A model generated the notes under the pieces. It was given only the letters and a program-made list of their open reading frames with translations, did no database searches and was not told the DNA's origin. From Perognathus longimembris pacificus (Eukaryota; Chordata; Mammalia; Rodentia; Heteromyidae): a stretch of DNA of 64,000 nt. Below, piece by piece: positions 22,401-36,400 of this stretch (the first letter of the stretch is position 1; each line of letters starts with the position of its first letter). The DNA lies in NCBI RefSeq assembly GCF_023159225.1, contig NC_063168.1, positions 57,577,398-57,641,397 of the forward strand, written 5' to 3'. The translations under genes and the position numbers were made by a program.

Positions 22401-25400
22401 GTATGGGTGTCCCTGTCCCTGATCCTAGAGCCCTGACCCTCATCACCTGCATCCGCTTCAGGTTGGGGAAGTCCCCGGGTGAGATCTGGTGTTCCCGCTC
22501 GATCCGGCCATAGATATCAGCCAGGTTGTTCACCAGCTCCTTCTTCTTGTTGTCTTTCCCGAACACCGAGGGCATTTCCTTCTTCAGAGAGCTGATGATG
22601 TAGGCATGGACCTGACAAATGGGCCAGAGGACAACCTTGGGAATCAAGACTCTGGACTTGCCCCTTTGTAGCGATTACTCTCGCCCCTCTTCCTCCCAGG
22701 AGCCCCTGCTGCCCCCTCCCCCCCCCCAAACCCATTCCTCTTTCTACCTACTGGCAAGGTGCGAATGTGGGGAAGGAAGGCCAAATGGTCTTGGGAATGG
22801 CAGTCCTGCTGCTTCTTACAGATAGCAGCGGCATCTGCTGAATCCCCGAGGCAGCACACCCTCCTCCAACAGTCATTTCATTATAGAGATGTGGAAAAAG
22901 GCACTAGGACACCAAAGGCACGGCAGGGGCTGGCGTCACTCAGACAGTAAACTGTTGGCTTAGGCCATCTGACCCAGAGCCTGCAACTACAGTTACCATG
23001 TTCTCTTGCCCCCTGGGGCTGATGGCAAGGTTGATGCTCGTGATACAGTGGCTATAGGATGCTCACTCAAGTAGGCACCAGCCTGTTGCTGAAAGTGAAT
23101 TACCCTCAGCTTTTGCGGCTTGACCCTGAAACTTGTGGCCCGGCCCTCTCTGCAACTTTACCTTGGCCAGCCTGGCTCTCTTGATGAGGTCATTGAGCTT
23201 GCGCAGGGCGGCATTTCGGGGCAGACTCTGGATATCTCTGAACAGGTCCTGTTCCTCAGCCTCAAAGAGCTTCCGGTTGTCAGGGATGAGGAGGGGGTGG
23301 GACCAGAAGGAGCCGATGTAGACCCGGATTACTTCTGGGGTGTTCACGATCTTCCCCAGGGACCACATGAGGGCCCCATACACACGCATCAGCTGCTGTG
23401 TTTCAATCTGGTCGGCCTTGTTCAGCACCACCCGCATCTTGTCCTCGTGGTTCTTGAGGGCCTTGATGACCTCTGAAAACTCGTCAGAGATGTCCAGCTT
23501 GTGGGCGTCGAAAAGTAGGATAATGCGGTCCACTCGCTCAGCGAACCACTCTAGGACGGCTGCAAAGTCATACCCTGAAGGTAGAAGGACAGTCAGTGGG
23601 AGGGGGTCTTTGGGGTGTGGGGTTTGGGAGAAGAGGAGCCAAGTGAGGTAGAAAAAGATATTTTTTTAAGCATTAGGGATCAAACCCAGGATATGATGCA
23701 TGCTGGGCAAAGGCACTGCCACAGAGTGACATCCCAGCTCTCTTGAGTGGGTTCTTTTTTCCCATCTAAAAAACTGGCATTGTGTAGTGTCTAATTAGCT
23801 GAAGGACTAGGACTAAATCACCTAGAACCCAGCACTTTGGTACTCCCTAAATTCTAGATTTTATTATAAACATCCTATTCCCATAAAGCACAGCCACTAT
23901 GTCGCTCTTTTCCTCTTGCTTATTATAAAGTTAGCAACCAGCCACCTTAAACGCTGGGTACCTAATTTAATGCTCAGAAATTCTTTACAAGATCCACAAA
24001 CATCAGAACAGAAAATGTAAGTTACTGACGAAGGCTTTAGACTATGCTTACTTACCCCATGGTCTAGAAGAAATCTGAATTCTTGCTACAAATGCAAACT
24101 ACCTGTTCACATTCACGCTTCTTCCTTTCTTTCTTCTCTTTTCCTTCTCCCTCCCTTCCTCCCTTCCTCCTTTCCTTCCTCCCTCCCTCTCTTCTTTCTT
24201 TCCTTCCTACTGCAGCCCAGAATCCCCAACTCTTAATCCACAAGGGGGTCCTTAGGATGTGACTGAACCTTGGGTGGCCACATTTTGTTTATGTAGGACT
24301 GAGATGCTTCAGGTCTGGTGGGCTCTGGAGCCCCCTGCTCTGTTGAACCCTAAGAAATGGTGGAAAGGTTGGAGGGGAGGGGTCCCCAAAATGCATAGGT
24401 TCACCAAGGCTTAGAGCTGGTAGTGGCCTTAGCTTTGCATGCCTCAGTGTCCTCTACCACAAAACAAGGAACACTAAGAAGCAGTGAGCTCAGAGAGATG
24501 ACACGACTCATTCAAGGGCCTACAATCCTCAATGAGAACAGAGGTTTCAGGCCTTCCCAGCCTGAATCTGAGCAGAACTCCTAGAATCCTCTTTCTGCCA
24601 CTTCCCTGTGGTACACTTCTGGCACCAAAGTGAGAGTGTTTCTTGGACTCTGGCATGACCAACAACCTTGGCTCCCCACCAAACACAGGTGATACACCCT
24701 GGACACCCAAAGCTATTGCTACTATCAGCCTTCAGGGAAAAGCCCTGCCCCACAGATTGAAGCTAGAGATCAGGCAAGGTCATTTGCTAACTGCTTTGTG
24801 GCCGAGTGAGCTGTAGGAAGCTCTGTCTCTCATGGGGATCTCAGAGGCAGCCTGCTCTGAATCTCCTACAGGGCTTGTTCAAAGCCAGGTAGCTGGAGCC
24901 TACTCCCCAACTTTCTGATCTAGGGGGAATGGGGTGGGAATTTCTAACAAGCTCCCAGGAGATGCTACAGCTGCTGCTCCTTAGACCACACTGAGGACCA
25001 CTAGACCCACATAATAATAAGGGCTAATGACCAGCATTAGAAGCATCCACGAGGTGCCCAGAAACCCTCTAATAACTAATTGGATTAGATTAGCAAGTCA
25101 TTGTTATAATCACAAATTCCTTAATCCTCACAATGACTTTGTGAAGTAGAATCCCGTATTAGTTGCCTTTTGTAACCAGAGACTCAGGAGGTAAAGCGGT
25201 GAGTGGTAGGACTGGTTGGTAGGTGGCAGAGCTGGGGTTAAGAACCCAGAAGGATTAGCTGCCACTGGGCCTGGCTTTTGGAGGGTTCCAGGTGAGAGAC
25301 AGGGTGGGGAATGAGGACAGACGGGGTGAGCAAGAGAGATGGCCATCTTCTCAGTACCCAGAGCAGCATCTTCAGGGCAGGGGATGGGCTTAGCATGGAC

Positions 25401-28400
25401 AGGGCAGCTTTCTGCCACGGAGCTTCCCAAGGGATCTTTTAGTGCTTCTTAGCACCAAACAGAACCCTAACCAACAAAGAAACCTACCAGCCCTTCTGTG
25501 TTACCCTTCTGTGGTTGAAGGGCTTCTGGACATTATCCCCAATGACTTCCACCTTGTTCTGTTGGCTGTTCAACGAACCCAGGCCTTTTCTCTACTACTC
25601 AAGTGGGGCAGACCCCTGAGGCGAAGAGATCTTAGAGAGAGTATGTAGCCCATTATCAGTCCCACTCAGAGATGGTCAGTCAAGACTGTCCTGCATGGGA
25701 CACCATCCCAGCAAGATAAGTGTGGGCAAGTGCCCTCTACAACCTCATTTCACCCCTGCCATATCCTCAGAGGTAGGCAGCAGGAGAGGCAGCATGCTCG
25801 GTTCTACAGGAGACGGATGAGACTCTGAGAGTTGGGGGTTAAACAGCAGGCAAGTAGCAGCTGGGCTGCACTGGGGCCTATGTGCCCCGCCCATAGAGAC
25901 TCATGAGGCAGCCTCAGTGTACCTGTGGTCCACCCTGCGGGCACTTCCCTCCCAGCATGTGGTGTCCAGGAAGCCAAGCATTCCTGCTCCAGGCAGGCTG
26001 CCGTCTGCCCCACCCTCCTCTCTCCTCCCCACTTCAGGGACAGCTCCAGCCCATTCTATCTTCTCTTCTGTGTGGCCCCAAAGCAAGGCTGCTCCCAAAG
26101 GCAGTCCCTGAGCACTGTGGCTAGAAAGAGGTCAGAAGGGCTCCAAAAATCAGGACAGCCTCAGCTCTCTGCCCCATCCTGGAAAACAGGTCACAGTTTT
26201 ACTGCTCTAATGGCTGCAGCAGAAAGGTTTTCCCCCATAGCTGGTGGATCACAATGGTGATACAAGCCATGGGGTGGGGTGGGGCTGGGAGCTGGGAAGT
26301 GCATGCTGTTCCCTCCCACCCAGGCAGCAAACTTCAACCCACTGTACAATGCCAGCTGGGCATACTCAGGCTCAGCAGCACATATACAGCCAGGGTGGCC
26401 AGACTGTCAAGGAAATGGGAGGTTACAGAGGATCAAGAAGCAGGTCCAGGCCATGCAGTAGTGTGAAGAAGATGCTTGAGCTCTGCTGTCTGGCCCTGTA
26501 AGTTTGAGTATTGGTTGAAGAGAAGTGAAACAGGAATCCTGTTCTTCACAGTGCAGCTGGGAAATAGCAAAGGCGTCATCTTTGTTCTCTCAAATTAGAA
26601 CCCATCCATACACGGGACACAGGGTTGTTGCAAAGATCAAACCCAAGGGAAGGATGGAGGTGAAGTGGCTCAGCTGCGACCTGGCTGCTTCCATTGCCCC
26701 AATGGCTTTGTAAAGTTCTTCTCTGCAGTAGTTTCCATGAGATGGACCATTCTCTAAAGCAGTTCTAGAAGAAGCACTGGCCCCAGGGGAGTCCCTCTCT
26801 AGTTTTCCTTGTCAGCCAATGACTTGCTGTGTGTCCTTGGACAAGTAGCCTCTCCTCTCTGAGCCTTCATCTCTTGGCTTGCCAAGCCACAGGCCCGGGC
26901 TGCCTCTCTGAGCTTCCTTTCTTGCTCCACAAATATGCTCCTAAGACAGAACGTATGGAGCAAGGTGGATATGGATGGAGATAAGACAGGAGGATGCTTC
27001 TTCAGCCCCGTGAGGAAGGAAGACTGGAGACTGCATTCTTAGGTGCCTTGGACATGTGTAGGTGAAGTCTGCTCCTGTCTGCAGACAGACGGATGAGTTC
27101 CAGAAACCTTTTCTATAATCTCATAAGCACAGAGGCCCTTTTGCAAATTCAGCAAGCTTTGGGAAACTGCTATCAAATGACGGGCTAGCTTGCCGGAAGC
27201 CTTCTCCCTAGGTGGCTGGGAAGGCCCTGAGAATAGAACAGTTGTGTGGGTTCCTCTGATGCCCATGTCCCTGGGCCAGGGCCTATGGAGCCTCTAAGAT
27301 GGACATTAAGTTTGCTTCTGTGGCCTGCACAGGTCAATTTTCTTTCTTTTTTTTTTTCAAATTTTTATTATCAAACTGATGTACAGAGAGGTTACAGTTT
27401 CATACGTTAGGCATTGGATACATTTCTTGTACTGTTGGTTACCTTGTCCTTCCCCGCCCCCCCCCCCCCCGGGAGGTGTTCAGTTCACTTACACCAAACA
27501 GTTTTGCAAGTATTGCTTTTGTAGTTTTGTCTTTTTTTACCCTGTGTCTCTCAAATTTGGTATTCCCTTTCAATTTCCTACTTCCAATACCAGTATACAC
27601 AGTTTCCAATATACTCAGATAAGATTACAGAGATAGTGTAGGTACAACCACAGGAAGGTGATACAAGAACATCATCAATAATAGAAGCTACAGATACACA
27701 TAGGACGCTGAAAGTAGTTACAACTGTGATATAACAATTGTTTCCATAACATGGAGTTCATTTCACTTAGCATCATCTTATGTGTTCATAAGGGTATAGC
27801 TATTGGGCCTTGTGATGCTCTGCTATGACTTGCCTAAACCTGTACTAATTATTCCCAATAAGGGAGACCATAGAATTCCTGTTTCTTTGGGTCTTGCTCA
27901 CTTCACTTAGTATAATTTTTTCCAAGTCCTTCCATTTCCTTATGAATGGGGTAATGTCATTCTTTCTGATAGAGGCATAAAATTCCATTGTGTATATGTA
28001 CCACATTTTCCTGATCCATTCGTCTACTGAGGGGCATCTGGGTTGGTTCCAGATTCTCGCTATGACAAATTCTGCACAGGTCAATTTTCATAGCTGAAAA
28101 AAAAAGGTCTGCGAATGAGAGGTTTGTATGGTGGAGCCATGGAAACATCAGACAGTTCAGATGAGAGGATTCTAAGTGTAGACACTGCCCCAATATCCTG
28201 GATTAATGGCTGCTGGGTAACAGGGCCTCTTCCCTTCCTTGGTCCTGGGAAAGACTCTGAAGACAGGAAACAAGCGCTCTAAGGCACCTGGCTGGGTAGC
28301 AGGCCCAAATTCCTAAATCAAGGAGCAGTGGGAGCATAGACTGAGCGCATTAGCTGCCCTTCCTGGAATCCCTCCCAGCACATCTGCTGGCTCCAATGGG

Positions 28401-29977
28401 TCAGGTGGTAGGCTCTGGGCCAGGGATGGGGTGGCCTGTGGCCTGTGGCTCCCATCCCTGCTCCAGGGGGCAGGAAGACAGCATTTCTAAGCAATGCCGC
28501 ACAGGAGGAAATCAATAAGACAAATTCAATAAGCAAAGCCACTCCTTAATAATCCAGCAGCTTCCTTCAGTCTAAATGTGGTGCAGGGCACTGATGACAG
28601 AAGCCTCATGACCAACCTCATCTGATCCTCTCCCATAATGCCCCAGGAGCCAGAAGCAGAGCAGGGCACACACCTTACAGGGAACAAGCAGGGGCACAGA
28701 GAAGGGAAGAGGTTCACCCAAGCTCATACTGTTCCGTGGTCACAAATTGGGCCTGGAACCCAGGTCCAAAATTTCCCCCTTAATTCACTGTCCTGTGTGA
28801 GCCTGGAATTCAGGTACTGAGTTCACAGATCAAGCACCAACCACCCCTCCCCCCTAAATCTCTGTGAAGATTTCAAGGCATTTTAGCTGAAGAGAAAGGT
28901 TTGGCTAACAATGGGAAACAAATGGCACACAGGGTGCCATAGTGGCCTGCAGCCTCATCACTGGCTTCCAGTCAACCACAGAGTTGCCAGCGAGGCCTAC
29001 AGAAGGATGTCAGGGCATGGCTGCTCTGCCCAGATATTTGACTGCCCATACGGGCATCTGCTGATCACCACATAGGCTGGGGCTCCTACATGACAGCCTA
29101 GTTGCAGTGAATGTGCTAGGGGCAGACCAAGGATGAAAGGCTGTGAGGATCAGCAAAACCCTCCAAGGTCTGAGTCCCAAAGCTTCCAGAGCAGGTCTGC
29201 TCTCTCTAGGGGTCAGAGGCTTGACTAATTTGGTAGTGTTCCAGCCAATGAGCAAAGTATCAGGTACCAAGTTCGAGAGGTCTGCTCTCAGGCTTAGCCA
29301 TTGTGTTTTCCTGGGCAGGTGATGATACTGGATTGAACAGTTGCTAGATGGGAAATTGGGAGACCAAGGCCCCTACTCCAGACCTGGACATGTCTGTTAC
29401 CTACTCTGAGCCTGTGGCGCACCTGTGTAGGTTTTGCCAGCTATGCAATTTGGGAAGCAGGCACAAAGCCCCAGGGTGGGGCTGGTGGGGATTTCTAGCT
29501 GACAAGCAGCCAGGAAATGTGCTTCCCAAGTGAAAGGAGTCAGTCTTTCCGGAGCCTCCCATGGCTGCAACCTTGCTCTTTCCCAGCACTCAGCCACCCT
29601 GGTACATCCTGCCTCTTCCAGGAACTGCCTCCCTGCCTGCCTCTCCTGTGCACCCTATGCACCATCATCCAGAGACAGGTGCTGGCCTGGGACCTCCTAG
29701 TCTCAACTTCCCCATGCCCATGGCCTCCCCACACAAAGCCCCAGGCAGCATGCCATCTTGAAGAGGGACCTTACTTTGCTGGGCTCTAGCATGGGATCAG
29801 AGTACTTCACCCCATAAAGTCTCAGGCCCTGGGGGGCTCTTGGCAACAGCTCACTTTGCATAAGGGGCAAGCTAGCATGGCAGCATGGTGCCTCTGTGGA
29901 GACTTCTCTGGTGAGAAAACAGTCCTGCACCAGGCCTGAGGCTCAGGGAGTGGAATGTAGGCTGAGTGTAGTACCTG

Positions 29978-30039
<62 letters not shown>

Positions 30040-33000
30040 TGAACTGGGATGTGGGCATCTGTGTGGAGAATGTGTGGCCAGGTAGGAGGTGGTAAGGTGC
30101 ATGTGTGTATGTTTTAACTGGAACTCTAGGTCTGAGGCCATGTGAGGAGGGATAGGAGAGCCTGCATTTCTCCTTTGGGGTCCCCCTGACAGTGTCTGAT
30201 GTCCAGACTCTCCTGTTCTCATGGTACTGAGGTCAGCACCACCCCGGGCTAGCACTGCAGTCACCCAGTTCCCAGATCCTTGTTTGTATCATCACAGTCA
30301 GCTCTGCCAGCAACTGCATCAGTCTGGAGTCGGAAGGGCAGAGAACACACAGGGCCATCACCTTGCTCAGAGGGAGGCAGGGCCTGGGGCTTGGTCAGCG
30401 TGGGGAGGAAGTGGCAGGAAGAGCAGGAAAAAACACCAATACCTGAAATGTGCCAGGCAGCCACGAGGACCAAAGCCCAAGGCATGAGAGGAAGGAGAGA
30501 ACCAGGAAAAGAATGGAATGGCGAAACTGAATAGGGCAGGAGTCTCTGGGGACAGAACTGCCACATATAGCGGCACAGGCTGAGTACTGTACAACTTCAA
30601 GGAAGACTACACACATCAGTTACTCTGAGGTCTTATAATATGCAGCCCTAGATGCAGATAAGGAGGGAGAAAGGGAGCTCACCATCATCCAGACCCAGCT
30701 TTAAAGTCTGAATTCCCATAGTGTTCTGTGGACCTCACCAGAAGGCTAAATCACATATTACATTACACACGGGGACACTGAGGCTCAGGTAAAATGCGTC
30801 CTGTTCAGCCCAGGACTCTGAAATCCTCTGCCTTTAGAAATCTCGGAGGCTGCAGTCCTTTCTGGATGCCACTGTCAGGTGGCATTGGGCTGGCAGGGGC
30901 ATAAGTGCACACTTCCCCTCTGCCAGCTTGAGAGGTTCTGGCTCTCTCAGCCCTTTCTGTGAGATCCTAATCCCCTTAGGGGATCCTAATCCCCTAACTG
31001 AGGATTGCTCAGATAAACCACTTTGGGTGGCAGCAGTAAGGAGAGAGGTAGCGTGTAGGGAAATGGAAGCAAGAACCAGGACCCAAATCTGCCCTCCATA
31101 GGAATTAGAGTAGGAAGCCTGGTGCTTAGAGGCAAGAGGAGGCCAGAATAAAACACCTTTATTCCTAGGTCCAGGATTCTACAGCTTCTAATTGGCTCCC
31201 CTTTACCTTTACTATAGCTTCGACTTAGGGGGCTGGTGGGCTCAGGCTCCCTAGACTTCTCCTAGGAGTCAATTATAAAAAACCATGAGCAATTTCCCAA
31301 GTCCCCTCCTGACTCAGCTGCTTCCTTCCTCTCTGCTTCTCAGGTTTCACCTCCTGGGAGGAGGAGAAGTTCCTGCTCAGGAAGGACCCCAGCAGCCCCA
31401 AGAAGGATTGCCTAGGGTCAGCGGGCCTTAAGCAGGTTTTTTGCTACCTGATGGCTCTCCCCCAGAGAGCCAATCTGAGCCTGCAGCCCTATACCTGCCA
31501 TTGGTTGGGAGAGGTGCTTCCTCCAGAAAGCCAGGACAGCTCCCACGATACAAGATCCAAGTCTAGCTCTGGTTCTGAAGGCCTCACCCGGGCTGAGGGC
31601 CTTCGTTGCTGAGACTCAATTATCCATAGCCAGGAGACAACTTGTCTACCATCATGTGGTATCCCTCTGGGGATGACGGGGTGCTGGACTGGGCAGGCTA
31701 TGCCCTTGGAGGAAGGGATTCCTCAGCCTCCACTATAATAGCTCAGATATGGACAGGACAGACCTGAGTCTGCCCCACCTGAAGCCATGGAGCACATAGA
31801 ATAGAAGCACATGTCACAGAGAGACAGATGTAACCCGAGGTCAGCTCCGGAGACAGTCCCAGAGAAAGCTGCCAGTCCAAAGCCGCCCCTTCCCGGAGGC
31901 TGACTTCCAAGTGCTGATTTGGCTCTGGGCCCAGCTCTCAGCTCTCAGCTCTAGGATTGAGGTGGGTGTGGCTCATCTGATTTCTTGTCAGATATAACAC
32001 ATGGCACAAAAAAGGGTGGGGAGCCACCCAGGGCACAAGGAAACTATGGCAGGAGAGGCAAGAGGTGGGGATCCTGGAGCAATTGCTTCTAGCTTTCTAC
32101 AGCATCAGCCTAGCCTAGCATCTTAAAAAACTAAAAAAGAACAAAACAAAAACAAATAATGGTGATGATGACAGTGATGATGGTGGTTGTGGCGATGATG
32201 GTGTCATTGTTGATGATGGTAGTGATGATGGTGCTGGTGGTGATGATGGGGCACGATGATCCTGAGGGGGCTGAGGGTGGTGATGGTGATGATGGGCGGT
32301 GCTGGTGATAGCAATGATGATCTGTGACACCTCATATTCCTTGCACATTTGCTATTTGACTAACAGAATATGTTTTGACCTATGTTATGTTTTTTTCTTC
32401 ATGTATTTTTACTATTATAAAGAGGATGTACAGAAGGGTTACAGTTATATAAGTCAAGTTATGAGTACATTTCTTTCTGAACAATGTCCACCCCTTCCCT
32501 TGCTCTCTTCCAGTTTTTCCCTCCTTTCTCCATCCACAAGTTGTGTACTTCATTTTCAACATGGCTCACCCTTTGTCTCTCCATTTCTGTATATACTCCT
32601 TACCCTCCCGAGGAAGACAGATAAATGTACAAACAAGACAGGAAAGGAAAGCCAAAACAGTAACAAAGGAAAAACCTCTTGTTTCAATTTTCTAGAGTTT
32701 ATTTTGATAAACATTTTTATTTTATATGATCAGATGCACATAGGTACTGTATCTTTGTATTCGTCTTACAATAATATCCTCCTTTGATCTCACAGTGTAT
32801 GAATGCCTAAAAACCTGCATAATTTATCAAGTCCCAGGAAATTTTTTCTTTGTTTTACCATCCAGTGTGTTTACTTGTGGATTTATAGGCACATTCTAGC
32901 TACTACAAATGAGGAAAACCACACAACTTGTGTTTCTCTGGGTCTGGCTTACTTTGCTTAATGAAGAAGAAGTAAGAATGGCCAGTAGATACATGAAGAA

Positions 33001-33397
33001 ATGTTCAATGTCTCTGGCCATAAAAGAAATGCAAATCAAAACACCATTAAGATTCCACCTCACTCTAGTTAGAATGGCCATTATCAAGAAAACTAAGATT
33101 AACAAATGCTAGTGTGGATGTGGCCAACAGGGAACTCTGTTACATCATTGGTGGGAATGTAAACTTGTTCAGCCACTCTGGAAAGCAGTATGGAGGTTCC
33201 CCAAAAGACTAAACATAGAACTTCCCTATGACTCAGAAATTTCACTCCTGGGCATTCATCCGATAGACTACAAACCAGGCCATGCCAAAGCTACCACCAC
33301 AACCATGTTCACTGCAGTACTATTTACCATAGCTAAGACATGGAATCTGCCCAGGAGTCTGCCTCAGTGGATGAATGCATTGATTAAGAAAATGTGG

Positions 33398-33435
<38 letters not shown>

Positions 33436-36400
33436 ACACACACAATAGAATTCTACTCATCCATAAGAAAACTCTCCAGGGAGTTTTCTTTCAGGAAAGG
33501 GCAGAGATAGGTCTAGAATCTGTCAGTTGGCTCCAGAGTTCTGCCTCCCAATGGCCAAGCCAGTGAGCAATTTTCCTGACTTTCTTTGGAGTGAACCATT
33601 TTTCAGTGTGCCCTTAGATGCTTGGTTCCCTTGCTATATGACCCAAGCACATTGTTTCTTTATGCATTTGCCTTCCCTGCAGAACTGCAGGTTCCAGCTG
33701 TGGATGGCAGGAACTTAAGAAGCCAGGCTATGGACCTCTTGGAGGCTGAGTAAACTTTGTGAGTAAGGCAGATTTCAATGTCCCACTTTATAGAAGACCA
33801 GATTGAACCCAGTCTCCAAGGGTCTTGAGTTCCTTTGTTGGTCCCAGCCTAGAAACAACCCCCATAAAATGGCCCCACCCAGTACAGGAGAATCAGCTTA
33901 GCATGGGACACAAGGCCCTAGATGCATCTCTTCTGACACAAAGGAACAAATGATCCCAGCTCCTATCAAAATGAAGCATGGTGACTGAGCCATTACCCCC
34001 TCATCCCCCAGGTGATGTTGCTTACCTCGACTGATCCTCTGCTTCTCCCCAGAGAGGATTCCAGGCGTGTCAATGACACTGATGCTCTCCAGCACAGCGT
34101 TGGGCAGCTGGGCACACACAAACCTGCATGGAGATCAAGGCAATGGTGAACCATTCATGATCCCCAAGTTTCTCAAATTTTTTCCTGGGGGAGGAGCCAT
34201 CTTCCTATGCTGTCCAAACAGCTTGGACTAATACACACGAATCACCACAGCCAGCTTCTTTGTTGAGATGGAGCCCTGAGATAATTTTCCCTAGAGGTAG
34301 CCTTGAACTGAAATCCTCCTCCTAACTTCTGACTCCCCAAGTAGCGAGATTATCAATATAAGCCAACTTACCTGGCTCTCAGATTTCCTTTGTGCTATAT
34401 TTACAGGAAGAGATTAGGGTACAGAGAACTTGCAGTTTGCATTCCAGCACTTTATAGATGATGATATTAATATGCACAGAGGTTAGTTGTCTTTACTCAG
34501 GATAAACCATCCTCCCCACCTTATAGACACATCTTGGTTTCAAAACCTCTAACTATGCAGAAACTGAGACCTGCTGGGTTTGGAGAACAACACAACTCTC
34601 TGATCTCAGAATTGCACTAGCTATGATGGCAGCCACACACATCCTGTGGTTGTAATAGGCCATCTGCTCCTGGTATAATACCATCTGTCATTATCATCAT
34701 ACGCACAGTGAGTTAACCACTAAGCCAGCAATCCTCCTTTCCAATGATGCCATACTGTCCCACACTTGACCCCAGGCTTTTCTCTCCTCTCTCCTGGGGC
34801 CAGCTCCTCCTCTCTGCCTCAGAGATGCCTACCTTAGCTGGCTCCTGGTTACTCAATGCCAACTGGACATGTCCAATATGTCATTGCCCCTCCCCAGTTG
34901 CCTCTGCTCCAGGTACTGTGCTGACTCATTTTTTTCTAGCAGGGTCATTCCGCTCATCTCAGTTCTGTGTTTCAGCATCCTGGGTACTATTAACTCCATT
35001 CACCACGGGCCAGTACTTCCTCTCTCAGCCCCAGTACTACAGATGCTGCAAGACTTCAGGACCCTTGTCACAGTGCATCTGCATACCACCATTCCCTCCC
35101 TCTGCTTATGTTGATTCAGCATCCTTCCCTCCCTTTCCCCAACCCTTCCGGGCCAAGCCAACTCTCCATGAGTCCTTCCTCAAAACATGACCCTTCCTCC
35201 AATTCCGGCTCTGGAAACACATTCTGCCAGCTCACAGTTCCACAGTTCACATGGACCCCAGCCCAAGCCTGCCCCAGTGCATCTGACTACATGTCACTGT
35301 TGAAAAGATCTCCCCCTTCCTGAGAGGAATAAGAAGAGAAGTTGAGCACCCTTTGAGCAATAAGCTTCAACTTCTACAACTGCAAAATGACAATGGCAGA
35401 GGCACATCTTCATAATGCTATCAGAACCTATCATTTCCTACTGTTCAGTCCATGCTAGATACTAAGTGCTTTCTGTTTAGTATCCCATTTACATTTCCTT
35501 GAGAATAGTCATTACTCCTATCCTACTGTAATATGGGACAGCCAGATACAAGGACATTTGGTAACTTGTCCAAGATCCACAGGAGAAGGCATCATTTGAG
35601 CCCATATCTATTTGAATCAAAAGCCCATATTCTTTACCTGTACTCCAAATACTTCCAATTAGAAAAAATTTAAATTATTAAGTGCAATATACATGGAAAA
35701 GTTGGATTTATAAGTACAGTTAGTATCATCAGGGATTAGCCTGCATCCTAGTTGTGCAGAATAAGAACATTTCAAATTAGCTTGCTAAGCACTCTTTAGA
35801 GTTGTGTCCACTCTAATTCTCATGACCTTGGTTATCTGCAAATCTGATCTTGTCCCAGCAGGACAGGAAGGTTACCTGCTCAAGGTCACAAAGGGAGTTT
35901 AGTAGGAAGAGTCAATGCTCAAACCCATGGCTTCCCCCTTAAATCCAGAGTTCTTTCCACCAAATAGGAACAAGGAGAGGAAGAGGAAAGAACCTTCCAT
36001 TCCCTTCCAGTTGAGTGCAAAACCCAGACATGGTATAGGCAAATACTGGGAAACATACAGCATCCTTCTCCACCATTCCTGCAGGAAGGGGCAGGTAGAC
36101 GCCTTGTGTTCCAGAGTCATTGTCACACCCTTCCTCATTGCTTGCGCATGAGGAATCCACCTAGCATTTGTACCTCCTGCCTCCCATTATGAAGACTGAC
36201 TTAGCTACATTCCTAACAAGTGGTGGAGGATCCGGAGACTCCACTATGGAAAAAGCATGGGGTCTCCCAAGACCACATCACCATCGCCCCGCTCCTTTCC
36301 TATACCATGAAGGGAGGAGAAAATGACATGTGTTACCCCATCCACTCACCTGTTCAAGAAGGCATTGCCAAAGGCGTTGAGTTTCCTGAAGGGTTTCTTG

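Larger units (their letters stand above)
19402..22446 (-). other. EHD3: EHD3 intron 5 (3,045 bp)
   Basis: GT-AG intron holding two IDL-Geo SINEs (20166-20350 and 20804-21013) and a shortened composite SINE (21562-21734), all in the same orientation as the gene. The remainder is unrecognised unique sequence. Confidence 0.9.
23575..34025 (-). other. EHD3: EHD3 intron 3 (10,451 bp)
   Basis: GT-AG intron. It holds a tRNA-like SINE fragment near 23.67 kb, a 91-bp pure pyrimidine tract (24118-24208), MIR relics, a 5'-truncated L1 with target-site duplications (27325-28089), a long (GT)n at 29980-30038, a (GAT/GGT)n-rich minisatellite at 32161-32321, and a twin-primed L1 at 32388-33470. Confidence 0.9.
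34124..36349 (-). other. EHD3: EHD3 intron 2 (2,226 bp)
   Basis: GT-AG intron with a B1-like remnant near 34.26-34.38 kb and two MIR-like relics near 35.45-35.6 and 35.78-35.96 kb. Nothing else is recognised. Confidence 0.9.

Noticed and set aside
32896..33112. Small ORFs on both strands near 33.0 kb as genes
   Set aside because: They fall inside the twin-primed L1 and read old L1 3' sequence.
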